A stretch of 16,577 bases of DNA. It comes from Anaerolineae bacterium (GTDB lineage Bacteria; Chloroflexota; Anaerolineae; B4-G1). Numbering within the stretch: the first letter of the stretch is position 1; each line of letters starts with the position of its first letter. Position numbers and translations under genes: made by a program. The DNA lies in the NCBI GenBank assembly GCA_030620125.1, contig JAUXFI010000016.1, positions 1 through 16,577 on the forward strand. The letters run 5' to 3'. The notes below the pieces were generated by a model that made no database searches, was not told where the DNA came from, and worked only from the letters and a program-made list of their open reading frames with translations. This document shows, piece after piece, positions 1-5,955 of the stretch.

Positions 1-746
1 AGATGCGGCAGCAAGACCGCCTGGCGGCGCTCGGACAACTGGCGGGAGGCATCGCCCACGACTTTGATAATGTCCTGATGACCATCGTTCTCTACGCCGA
101 GATGCTCGTGGATGAGCCCTCCCTGCCGCAAGACCTGGCGCCGGACCTGGAGTGCATCATTGAGGAGGCGCGGGATGCTGCTCAACTGGTGCGACAGATC
201 CTGGACTTTAGCCGCCGCTCCCCGATGGAGACCAGCCTCGTGGATGTGATGGCCCTCGTCCAAGAGGACCTTGACATTTTGCGTCGGACCTTGCCAAAGG
301 CTATCCGTTTCTTGCTAAAGGTGGGACACGACGAGTACATAGTGAAAGCTGACCCTGCCCGGATCCGGCAGGTGCTGGTGAATCTGGCGACCAACGCGCG
401 GGACGCCATGCCGGAGGGGGGGGAACTGCGCCTCGCTCTGACGAGAGTGAAGGTGAGGCCAGGCGAGGAGCCTCCGGTAGCGGGGATGGCTGCGGGGGAA
501 TGGGTCTGCCTGGCGATGTCGGACACGGGTACCGGCATGTCATCCGATGTGGTGCCCCATCTCTTTGAGCCCTTCTTCACCACCAAGCCTGTGGGGCAGG
601 GGACGGGGCTGGGGCTGGCGCAGGTGCATGGCATCGTCAAGCAGCACGGAGGTCACATCGGGGTGGAGACGAGGGTGGGGCAAGGCACGACCTTCCGCAT
701 CTACCTGCCGGCTCAAGAGGCGCAGGAGGCGGAGGATGCTCCATAG
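1..746 (+). CDS. sensor histidine kinase, C-terminal catalytic part (5' truncated by window)
   Basis: This is the transmitter part of a two-component sensor kinase, which autophosphorylates a histidine and passes the phosphate to a response regulator. Counting from the ATG at position 3, the H-box has the phospho-acceptor at H19 (GGIAHDFDN). The ATPase domain follows, with N-box asparagines N127 and N131, G1 (DTGTGM, 174-179), F-box (FEPFFTT, 188-194) and G2 (GTGLGL, 200-205). This is the HisKA plus HATPase_c arrangement of NtrB/PAS-type kinases. The frame is open to the window edge, so the ATG is probably internal and the sensing domains lie upstream. One small oddity is HDFDN where the family usually has HDFNN. 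The response-regulator gene starts 75 bases downstream and is the likely partner, although many such kinases are hybrids or phosphorelay members. The kinase call is secure; the signal sensed is unknown. Confidence 0.95.
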   Translation, partial: MRQQDRLAALGQLAGGIAHDFDNVLMTIVLYAEMLVDEPSLPQDLAPDLECIIEEARDAAQLVRQILDFSRRSPMETSLVDVMALVQEDLDILRRTLPKAIRFLLKVGHDEYIVKADPARIRQVLVNLATNARDAMPEGGELRLALTRVKVRPGEEPPVAGMAAGEWVCLAMSDTGTGMSSDVVPHLFEPFFTTKPVGQGTGLGLAQVHGIVKQHGGHIGVETRVGQGTTFRIYLPAQEAQEAEDAP

Positions 747-821
747 CCGAGAACGGGGCGGCAGGTTGTGTGCCGAGTGCTGAATGGGGATGGCGTCTGA
801 TGGAAACGAAGGGGGTGGACG

Positions 822-1259
822 ATGGGTCGCAAAACACTCATCCTCGTCATTGACGACCGCGAGCGCACCGTGAAGGTGCTCCAACGGATCTTGCAAAAGG
901 CAGGCTTCGATGCTATCATCGCCCTGAATGGATTGGTCGGGTTACGAAAGGCGCGGGAGGAGAAGCCCGACCTCATCATCTTGGATATCGTGATGCCCAT
1001 TATGGACGGCTACGAGGTTTGTCGTCGCTTGCAACGTGATCCAGATACGGCTCGCATACCAGTGCTCATACTCTCCGGCAAGGGACGAGTGGACGGCACC
1101 TCTTCGGTACACAGGTCTCGTCTTTTGCAGGACCGTGTCGAGGAGCAGTTGAGTGGTTACGAGGTTGGCGCGGTCGAATTTCTGAGTAAGCCGATTGGGG
1201 CGAAAACACTGGTGAGGCGGGTCAAAGGCTTGCTCTGGGCCAGCGGCCTGGAATATTGA
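822..1259 (+). CDS. single-domain response regulator (CheY-like receiver)
   Basis: This 145-residue protein is a lone receiver domain. The acidic pocket is D11-D12 (VIDD), the phospho-acceptor is D55 (ILDIVMP), the switch Ser is S85 (ILSGKG) and the conserved Lys is K123 (LSKPI). There is no DNA-binding or enzymatic output domain, so it probably acts through protein contacts or as a phosphorelay step. Between S85 and K123 there are 37 residues, roughly a dozen more than usual; the extra stretch (about 92-108) is charged and widens the loop after beta-4. A purine-rich ribosome site (GGGGGTGG) sits just before the ATG. It follows the histidine kinase on the same strand with no promoter seen between them, so the two are probably co-transcribed and functionally paired. 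Confidence 0.93.
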   Translation: MGRKTLILVIDDRERTVKVLQRILQKAGFDAIIALNGLVGLRKAREEKPDLIILDIVMPIMDGYEVCRRLQRDPDTARIPVLILSGKGRVDGTSSVHRSRLLQDRVEEQLSGYEVGAVEFLSKPIGAKTLVRRVKGLLWASGLEY

Positions 1260-1577
1260 CTTTGATGCTGACCGAGGAAGACTGGGCGCTCATCCTCTGT
1301 CTGGGGCGCACGCGGCGTGGTGCGCTATGGCTACGAGATCACGCTGGAGAACCTGCTGTCTACCGAGGCAAAGGTCACGCTGCACGACCAGATTTCCGTG
1401 CCGCGTCACGAGGGCATCAAGGTGAAGCTGGAGTCTGCCGAGCCTAAACCGGCGGAGCAGACGGAGCTCAACCTGCTGGATTGGGAACTCGAGCTGGCAT
1501 CGGGCGAGAAGCAGGTCGTGCGCTTTGATTTCGTCGTCGAGTACCCGCGAGAAATGAACCTGCTGGGGTTGCCGTGA
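1260..1577 (+). pseudogene. C-terminal remnant of a DUF4139 (MuiA-family) protein, frameshifted
   Basis: From about 1320 one frame encodes VRYGYEITLENLL, then KVTLHDQISVPRHEGIKVKL, LLDWELELASGEKQ and FDFVVEYPREM. From memory of the family, this is the last ~85 residues of the beta-rich DUF4139 domain of mucoidy-inhibitor-like proteins. Nothing resembling the N-terminal two thirds of such a protein (normally about 500 residues) is present. Just upstream, the residues LGRTRR, which would precede VRYGYEI, occur in a different frame (ending near 1315), so a single-base indel appears to separate them. Further upstream the homology is lost at the response-regulator stop. A GTG at 1317 could start a short ORF, but no convincing ribosome site precedes it. 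I read this as a decaying gene end left after a deletion. The family assignment is from recognition of the pattern, not a search. Confidence 0.7.
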
Positions 1578-1578
1578 T

Positions 1579-1613
1579 GGGATTTGGAGATTTCGGATTT
1601 GGGGATCGGGAAG
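1579..1613 (+). repeat. degenerate heptamer repeat, GGGATTT type
   Basis: Five consecutive 7-base units can be read: GGGATTT, GGAGATT, TCGGATT, TGGGGAT, CGGGAAG. The period is kept while bases drift. The stretch follows immediately after the DUF4139 remnant and precedes the lipoprotein start codon. It is one of four such short-period families in the window. Confidence 0.55.
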
Positions 1614-1627
1614 TAGTGAGTTGCCAG

Positions 1628-2791
1628 ATGAACAGACACCAACCTACCAATTTACCAATTTACCAATCTACCAGGCTACTATTTCTCTGCCTCCTGCTTC
1701 TTGCCTTTTGCCTCCTGCCTCTCACCTCCTGCCTCCCCGCTCCCACGCCTTTGCCCACCCCCATTCCCACACACACGCCTACCCCCACACTCCTCCCTAC
1801 TCCTCTCCCCTCCCACACCCCCACACCTCCTCCCACTCCCACACCGCTCCCCGCCCCGACCATTGACCCCGCCACTGTCTCTGTTATCCTTGCCAAGGGG
1901 CGGGCCCGGCTGGCGGAAATGGGCATTGAGCCGCTGTGCCTGCGCTGGGAGGATACCGACGGCGACGGGGTGCCGGAGTGGGTGGGGCTGTACCTGCGAC
2001 CCGGCGAGCCGCCCCAACTGACGGCCTTCGTCCTGGACGGTGACACCTGGTATGACCTGAGACCTCTGGAGAAGGAACCAGGAAAGAAAGATTACGGCCT
2101 GGGCGAGCATTCCACCTGCGAGCTGGATGTGCGTGACGTCAACGCCGATGGTCGGGTCGAAATCCTTGTCTGGGGCCACGCGGAGACCAGCATTGATTTG
2201 CTCCACATCTTTGTCTGGAACGGGACGGCCTACGCGCTGTTGGCGCCATTCGAAGGCAAGGCCGGCGTGCGGTTGGAGAACACGGACGGTGACCTGGCCG
2301 ATGAGGTAGTGGTCCGTTACGACGCGGGCAGCGACCTGGTGTGGGAGGCAGTCCACACCTGGGATGGGGCCAACTATGCCTGGACCTGGGAGCGGTACGC
2401 CTGGTTCTACCTGGATCGCCCGCACGCTTATCACACTGACACGCCGGAGCACGTCGTCATCTCCTTCTACCTGGCAGTAGACGACCGCGACATGCCCGGC
2501 GCTTATGGCCTGTTGAGCAGTTCCGCCCGGGCCGCCCAGCCCTACGAGACGTGGGCAGTCGGCTTCATCACCACCGTCGCGGCGGAGGCCGGCACGGTGC
2601 ACGAACTCGACCGCAGCGAGGACACCGCCACCGTCGCCGCCCTGGTGCATGCCTACGACAACGTGGATGGTCGCGTCATCGTCACGCTGTGGGACGTGGC
2701 GTGGACGGTAGTCCGCGCGCCCGATGGCTGGCGGCTGGCGAGCGGTACCGCCACGCAACTCGATAGTTGGGAGTCGGGTTATTACCGGTGA
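1628..2791 (+). CDS. secreted lipoprotein with Pro/Thr linker and acidic DxDGD repeats
   Basis: From the ATG at 1628 the protein has 387 residues. It begins with a signal peptide whose hydrophobic core (LLFLCLLLLAFCLLPL) ends in the lipobox LTSC, making C35 the predicted lipidated residue cleaved by signal peptidase II. Residues ~36-78 are a low-complexity Pro/Thr linker, as in surface proteins that span a cell wall. The mature part holds Asp-rich segments, DTDGDGVPE, DVNADGRVE and NTDGDLADE, which resemble the calcium-binding loops of FG-GAP or dockerin-like repeats. The C-terminal ~110 residues read like an NTF2-like domain, which is a weak impression. The frame opens at GTG 1574, but translation from there would put a poor extension before the signal peptide. 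The signal-peptide codons are themselves made of tandem repeats. The specific function is unknown. Confidence 0.82.
   Translation: MNRHQPTNLPIYQSTRLLFLCLLLLAFCLLPLTSCLPAPTPLPTPIPTHTPTPTLLPTPLPSHTPTPPPTPTPLPAPTIDPATVSVILAKGRARLAEMGIEPLCLRWEDTDGDGVPEWVGLYLRPGEPPQLTAFVLDGDTWYDLRPLEKEPGKKDYGLGEHSTCELDVRDVNADGRVEILVWGHAETSIDLLHIFVWNGTAYALLAPFEGKAGVRLENTDGDLADEVVVRYDAGSDLVWEAVHTWDGANYAWTWERYAWFYLDRPHAYHTDTPEHVVISFYLAVDDRDMPGAYGLLSSSARAAQPYETWAVGFITTVAAEAGTVHELDRSEDTATVAALVHAYDNVDGRVIVTLWDVAWTVVRAPDGWRLASGTATQLDSWESGYYR
1638..1677 (+). repeat. octamer repeat, ACCAATTT type, inside the lipoprotein N-terminus
   Basis: Five 8-base units run in phase: ACCAACCT, ACCAATTT, ACCAATTT, ACCAATCT, ACCAGGCT. 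They are the reverse complement of the AAATTGGT units at 5718, 10043 and 13296. Here they encode the n-region of the signal peptide (residues ~4-17, TNLPIYQSTR). Confidence 0.8.
1685..1733 (+). repeat. heptamer repeat, TCCTGCC type, encoding the signal-peptide core
   Basis: Seven 7-base units run without interruption: CTCTGCC, TCCTGCT, TCTTGCC, TTTTGCC, TCCTGCC, TCTCACC, TCCTGCC. Because 7 is not a multiple of 3, the units are read in all three frames, and they supply most of the Leu/Cys/Phe-rich hydrophobic core and the lipobox of the lipoprotein. Confidence 0.8.
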
Positions 2792-2801
2792 TGGCGCTTG
2801 A

Positions 2802-2858
2802 CCTTCCCGAAGGCTGCAGAGACACGCTGGCAAGTGTGACTGGAAGCTTTCGGGGAGG
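2802..2858 (+). terminator. hairpin after the lipoprotein gene, possible terminator or repeat element
   Basis: CCTTCCCGAAGGCT (2802-2815) pairs along its whole 14 bases with AGCTTTCGGGGAGG (2845-2858), counting two G-U wobbles. An inner ACAC/GTGT pair (2822-2825 with 2834-2837) extends the structure. It begins 11 bases after the lipoprotein stop. Only a weak T-rich stretch (TTTGTG) follows, so it may be an inefficient terminator or a palindromic repeat unit. Confidence 0.5.
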
Positions 2859-2879
2859 TTTGTGACTAGACTGCCGAGG

Positions 2880-2907
2880 TTGTGAAACGGGAGAAAAGCC
2901 GTATAAT
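2880..2907 (+). promoter_or_regulatory. sigma-70-type promoter for hflX
   Basis: A -35-like TTGTGA (2880-2885) is followed after 16 bases by a perfect -10 TATAAT (2902-2907). It lies in the only gene-free gap upstream of hflX, downstream of the 2802-2858 hairpin, and predicts a leader of about 65 bases before the hflX ribosome site. Confidence 0.65.
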
Positions 2908-2979
2908 TGTACCAGGAGACGGCTGGGCAGGAGAAACGGGCGGAGACTGTGACATATTTCCGGCAGGAGGGAGCGAACG

Positions 2980-4299
2980 ATCACGAGACCATCTGAACCG
3001 ACTGGTCCCCCACAAGAACGGGCGTTCCTGGTGGGGGTTGAACTGAAGAGACCGGCAGTCCGCTCGTCCGATGGACATTGGCCGGTCGAGCAATCGCTGG
3101 CCGAGCTGGCGCAACTGGCCCACACGGCCGGTCTCGGGGTGGTGGGACAGGCCGTGCAGCGCCTCGGGCGTCCTCATCCGGCTACCTTCATCGGTCCAGG
3201 AAAAGCTCAGGAGGTGGTTGGGCAGGTGGCGGAGACCGCCGCCGACGTGGTCATCTTCGACGACGAACTCAGCCCGCGCCACCAGCGGGAGCTGGAAAAG
3301 ATGCTGGGCGACGGCGTCAAGCTGCTCGACCGCACCGCTTTGATCCTCGACATCTTTGCCCAGCACGCCCGCACTCGCGAGGGGGCGTTGCAGGTGGAGT
3401 TGGCACAGTACGAGTACCGGTTGCCGCGCCTCACCCGCGCCTGGACCCACCTGGCGCGGCAGGCCGGTGGGCGGGCCGGGGGCGCGACGGGAGGCGTCGG
3501 CGTGCGCGGGCCTGGCGAGACGCAGTTGGAGACCGACCGGCGGGTGATCGGGCAGCGCATCGCCCAGCTCAAGCGCGAGTTGGAAGGTGTGCGCGCCCAC
3601 CGGGGACGCCACCGGGCGCGGCGGCGCAAAGTTGGCACGCCGACCGTCGCCATCGTCGGCTACACCAATGCCGGCAAGTCCACGCTGCTCAACGCTCTCT
3701 CCGACGCCGGGGTGCTAGTGGCTGACCAATTATTCGCCACGCTCGACCCGACCACTCGTCGTGTCAAGTTGCCCGGCGGAGGCGTGGCCCTCTTTACCGA
3801 TACTGTCGGCTTTATCCAGAAACTCCCCACCCAGTTGGTGGCCGCTTTCCGCGCCACGCTGGAGGAGGTGGTGGAGGCTGATTTGTTGTTGCACGTGCTG
3901 GACGTCACGCACCCACAGGTGAAACGTCAGGCCGAGGCTGTGCGTGGGACGCTGGAAGAGATCGGCGCTGCCGGCAAGCCCGTCGTCAGCGCGCTGAACA
4001 AGATTGACCGTCTGCCTATGCCCGACGCTGTCTTGTCTCTGGCGAAAGAGTTCCCCAACAGCGTTGCGATTTTAGCCCTCACCGGAGAGGGGCTGGAATC
4101 GCTGCTGGCCTGCGTCGAAGGTGTGCTAGAGGTGCAGATGGCCTGGCTCGACGTGCTCATTCCCTACGAACTGGGGGAGTTGGTACATCTGTTCCACCAG
4201 CAGGGACTTGTCGAGCAGGAGGAGCACACGGCGACGGGGACGCGCATCACCGGGCGCATGCCACGTGCGCTGGTAGGCCGCTTCCACGCATGCCGCTGA
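2980..4299 (+). CDS. hflX: ribosome-associated GTPase HflX, probable ATC start
   Basis: HflX binds the 50S subunit and splits stalled or hibernating ribosomes using GTP. Numbered from GTG 3031, there is the HflX N-terminal domain (IGPGKAQEV, 54-62; FDDELSPRHQRELE, 76-89) and the glycine-rich GGVGVRGPGETQLETDRR signature (154-171). The G domain follows with G1 GYTNAGKST (210-218), G3 DTVGF (257-261), G4 NKID (323-326) and G5-like ALTGEG (349-354). The family's N-terminal strand, ERAFLVGVEL, already begins in frame before 3031. Upstream to the stop at 2950 there is no ATG, GTG or TTG, yet AGGAGG at 2965-2970 sits nine bases before an ATC at 2980, which would give (M)TRPSEPTGPPQERAFLVG, an excellent HflX N-terminus. 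I therefore place the start at 2980, with GTG 3031 (422 residues) as the conservative alternative. A small membrane-protein gene follows 33 bases downstream. Confidence 0.93.
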   Translation: MTRPSEPTGPPQERAFLVGVELKRPAVRSSDGHWPVEQSLAELAQLAHTAGLGVVGQAVQRLGRPHPATFIGPGKAQEVVGQVAETAADVVIFDDELSPRHQRELEKMLGDGVKLLDRTALILDIFAQHARTREGALQVELAQYEYRLPRLTRAWTHLARQAGGRAGGATGGVGVRGPGETQLETDRRVIGQRIAQLKRELEGVRAHRGRHRARRRKVGTPTVAIVGYTNAGKSTLLNALSDAGVLVADQLFATLDPTTRRVKLPGGGVALFTDTVGFIQKLPTQLVAAFRATLEEVVEADLLLHVLDVTHPQVKRQAEAVRGTLEEIGAAGKPVVSALNKIDRLPMPDAVLSLAKEFPNSVAILALTGEGLESLLACVEGVLEVQMAWLDVLIPYELGELVHLFHQQGLVEQEEHTATGTRITGRMPRALVGRFHACR

Positions 4300-4332
4300 C
4301 TGCTGGCGGCTAATGGCTAATTTGGAGGTGCA

Positions 4333-4545
4333 ATGGGCAGTGAATGGCTGAAGCGATTAAGTGATTTTCTGGCTCGTATGCCGGGGCTGCCTCTCATCGT
4401 CGCCATCGGCCTGGTGGTGCTCAACTTTGTGCTCCAACTGCTTCCCGCCTGGCCCGTCGTCGGGTGGTTGGCCCGCACGAATCTCCTCTTGCACGTCGGT
4501 CTGCTTCTGGGGTTTCTGGGGGTGCTGCTGGGCGATGCGTTGTGA
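4333..4545 (+). CDS. small two-helix membrane protein, unknown function
   Basis: This 70-residue protein starts at an ATG preceded by GGAGG (4324-4328). A short amphipathic, positively charged N-terminus (residues 1-17, with K9, R10 and R15) is followed by two hydrophobic segments. These are about 19-38 (LPLIVAIGLVVLNFVLQLLP) and 49-67 (TNLLLHVGLLLGFLGVLLG), separated by a short turn with W40, W45 and R48. This is a helical hairpin. I do not recognise a family. It lies directly behind hflX on the same strand and is probably co-transcribed with it; whether it is functionally linked is unknown. The ribosome site and clean hydrophobic pattern argue that it is real. Confidence 0.7.
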   Translation: MGSEWLKRLSDFLARMPGLPLIVAIGLVVLNFVLQLLPAWPVVGWLARTNLLLHVGLLLGFLGVLLGDAL

Positions 4546-4573
4546 ACCGCGTGTGAGTCCGGCCTGTTCCCCG

Positions 4574-5278
4574 TTACTCGAACACGACTGCGTGGGGGAA
4601 GACCAACCGCTCAGAGTTGATGATACCTCGGGCAAGTTGTTGCCGGTTGGCGCGTTCAAAGTGCGCCTGGAGGTCGTGCAGCGCATTGAGTTGGACGCGG
4701 GCTGGCTCTACGGAGAAGATCACCATCAACGTAGTGTACTGGCTCGGAACGAAGCCCACCCAGTGACCATCCTCAATCTCCATGCTGTGTATCTGTTGTT
4801 CGGGTGGCCCCCCAGTGTCGGAGCGGAGACGATCGAGCATTGAGGCCAGTTGCTGGGCATCCGCCTGGTGCTCGCCGACGGTGCGGATGGTAGCGCCGTT
4901 GGCGTTGAGATAGATCACATACCCCAGGATGTGGGCAGCGTGGCGGCGACGGATGACCCCACTTTCTCCCTTGGCAACTGCCGCCCGCCAGGCTGCGGCC
5001 TCTGGGGTTTCCTCCAGAGCTGCTTCCACCACTCCACGCTCTCGCTGGTAGTGGGCGTAGAGTTCCTTGAATTGCGTGGGGTTGATCACGCCGGCGGCAA
5101 AACCCTCGGCCAGTCGTTCCATCTTGCGGCGGATCTGCTCGAGGTAGATGCTGGCTTCGGGGATGACTGCCTCGTCTGCTGGAGGGCCTGCTGAAGGCGC
5201 AGGCTCGGTGGCCGGTTCTTTGGTCGCTTTTTCTTTATGCCTGAACAGGCGACGCCAGGCATTGAGAGGGTTGGTCAC
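4574..5278 (-). CDS. unrecognised cytoplasmic protein, charged N-terminus and alpha/beta C-terminal domain
   Basis: The predicted protein has 234 residues from a GTG at 5278. That start is chosen because AGGAG (5290-5286 on the minus strand) lies seven bases upstream, whereas the in-frame ATG at 5293 has no ribosome site and contains this one. Residues ~1-40 are basic then Ala/Pro/Glu-rich and probably disordered. Residues ~44-90 form a helical, SHOCT- or coiled-coil-like segment (YLEQIRRKMERLAEGFAAGV). From ~115 on, a strand/helix pattern (LGYVIYLNANGATIRTVG, HWVGFVPSQYTTLMVIFSV, then a long C-terminal helix) weakly suggests a roadblock/profilin-like fold. There is no signal peptide or membrane helix. 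I cannot name a family. It converges on the small membrane protein and has its own strong promoter. Confidence 0.75.
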   Translation of the reverse strand: MTNPLNAWRRLFRHKEKATKEPATEPAPSAGPPADEAVIPEASIYLEQIRRKMERLAEGFAAGVINPTQFKELYAHYQRERGVVEAALEETPEAAAWRAAVAKGESGVIRRRHAAHILGYVIYLNANGATIRTVGEHQADAQQLASMLDRLRSDTGGPPEQQIHSMEIEDGHWVGFVPSQYTTLMVIFSVEPARVQLNALHDLQAHFERANRQQLARGIINSERLVFPHAVVFE

Positions 5279-5307
5279 TGGGTTGCTCCTCATAGGCTAA
5301 TGCAGTG

Positions 5308-5336
5308 ATTTTAGCACTGTCTGCCGGAGATGTCAA
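5308..5336 (-). promoter_or_regulatory. strong sigma-70-type promoter for the minus-strand gene at 5278
   Basis: On the minus strand a perfect TTGACA (5336-5331) and TAAAAT (5313-5308) are separated by exactly 17 bases. Transcription would begin about 20-25 bases before the GTG start at 5278, just leaving room for the AGGAG ribosome site. Confidence 0.75.
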
Positions 5337-5339
5337 TTC

Positions 5340-5558
5340 TTGCTGTTGCTGATCGAGTTGTTTTTTCCCTCGCGGGTGTGGATGGCGATCTTGCTCGCTT
5401 TTGCCAGCGTAACGGCCATCGCGGCGTGGTGGGCCTGGCAAATGGCGCAGGGTGTGCGGGTGCGGCGGGATGGGGCGCGGCTGGGGTTGCCCCCTCTATG
5501 GGAGGCCGCGAGCGATTGCGTCAGACGAATGAGCGGGGCGGCGGGATTGACGGGGTGA
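5340..5558 (+). pseudogene. possible truncated membrane protein (DUF58-like N-terminus)
   Basis: The frame from TTG 5340 encodes 72 residues. The first ~42 (FFPSRVWMAILLAFASVTA, then IAAWWAWQMAQGVRVRR) form one or two membrane segments followed by a basic stretch. This recalls the start of DUF58-type membrane proteins, in which such a segment precedes a much longer domain. The remaining ~30 residues look like no conserved continuation and end at a stop two bases before the T-box promoter. There is no clear ribosome site, and the start abuts the -35 box of the divergent promoter. It could be a truncated gene, a small membrane protein, or chance. Otherwise the 5294-5560 interval contains only the two flanking promoters. 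Confidence 0.3.
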
Positions 5559-5559
5559 T

Positions 5560-5588
5560 TTGACAGGAGAATCGTTTTGTGGCATAAT
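5560..5588 (+). promoter_or_regulatory. consensus promoter of the T-box leader
   Basis: TTGACA (5560-5565) matches the -35 consensus perfectly, and CATAAT (5583-5588) matches the -10 in five of six positions after the optimal 17-base spacer. Transcription should start near 5595, immediately before T-box stem I. Confidence 0.85.
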
Positions 5589-5711
5589 GGCAATCGTAAA
5601 GGCGATGATGGAGACGAGTAGGCGCGGGGTACCGGTCCAGAGAGTCCGGTCGAGGTGAGAGCCGGGCGCGGGAGCCGTGCTGAAAATCCCTCCGGAGCCG
5701 CTGACCGAAAG

Positions 5712-5780
5712 GTTAGTAGATTGGTAAATTGGTAGGCTGGCGACCAGTTTTTCAAGTTGCCAGTTTCCCAATCTATTAAC
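5712..5780 (+). repeat. octamer repeat hairpin inside the T-box leader
   Basis: Units AGATTGGT, AAATTGGT and AGGCTGGC run in 8-base phase from 5718, with an opposing CCAGTTTCCCAATCT-type half at about 5760-5774. The outer arms GTTAGTAGATTGG (5712-5724) and CCAATCTATTAAC (5768-5780) pair over 13 bases with one G-U. The hairpin therefore sits where stem II of a standard T-box would be. Confidence 0.75.
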
Positions 5781-5889
5781 ACAGTAGACTCAGCCGGGCT
5801 TTTCCCCCGTTAGCAGGATGCGGCGATGTTGGTCGCCGGACAAGAGGCCCCGCAACGGCGAGGCAAGAAGGGTGGTACCACGGGAGTGA

Positions 5890-5920
5890 GACTCTCGTCC
5901 CTTTGGACGAGAGTCTTTTT
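5890..5920 (+). terminator. intrinsic terminator of the T-box
   Basis: GACTCTCGTCC (5890-5900) and GGACGAGAGTC (5905-5915) form a perfect 11-bp stem with a four-base loop, followed by TTTTT (5916-5920). Its 5' arm directly follows the T-box sequence, as required for mutually exclusive antiterminator and terminator forms. Confidence 0.92.
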
Positions 5921-5955
5921 GTTTAGGAGGGGAGAAGGTACAACGTGGAGGCGAA

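Larger units (their letters stand above)
5595..5920 (+). ncRNA. T-box riboswitch (tRNA-sensing leader), probable isoleucine specifier
   Basis: T-box leaders bind a specific uncharged tRNA through a codon-like specifier and through the tRNA 3' end, then allow read-through. Stem I is readable. GGAG (5610-5613) pairs with CTCC (5690-5693), and GGCGCGG (5621-5627) pairs with CCGTGCT (5675-5681). Between them is the specifier loop, ACGAGTA on one side and GAAAATCC on the other. The distal motifs AGAGAGTCCGG and GGTGAGAGCCGG are present, as is GGAGC after the stem. Read as GAA-A-ATC-C, the specifier is ATC (5686-5688), isoleucine. The T-box proper, AAGGGTGGTACCACGGG (5868-5884), carries a TGGT bulge, which fits a tRNA with discriminator A, as tRNA-Ile has and tRNA-Ala also has. 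A terminator follows. The region between stem I and the antiterminator is occupied by a repeat hairpin. The T-box call is secure; the amino acid is less so (about 0.6). Confidence 0.93.

Noticed and set aside
1679..2833. 384-codon open frame on the minus strand opposite the lipoprotein
   Set aside because: It is antisense to a gene with a signal peptide and lipobox. Its composition is low-complexity and it has no ribosome site or recognisable domain; it results from GC-rich codon bias.
5291..5293. ATG start for the minus-strand gene ending at 4574
   Set aside because: There is no ribosome site upstream of it, while AGGAG lies between it and the GTG at 5278, at ideal spacing for the GTG.
5686..5688. 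Alanine (GCT at 5679-5681) as T-box specifier, which would suit alaX
   Set aside because: Those bases pair within stem I above the specifier loop; ATC lies in the open loop at the usual position after GAA. A covariance-model fit would settle it.
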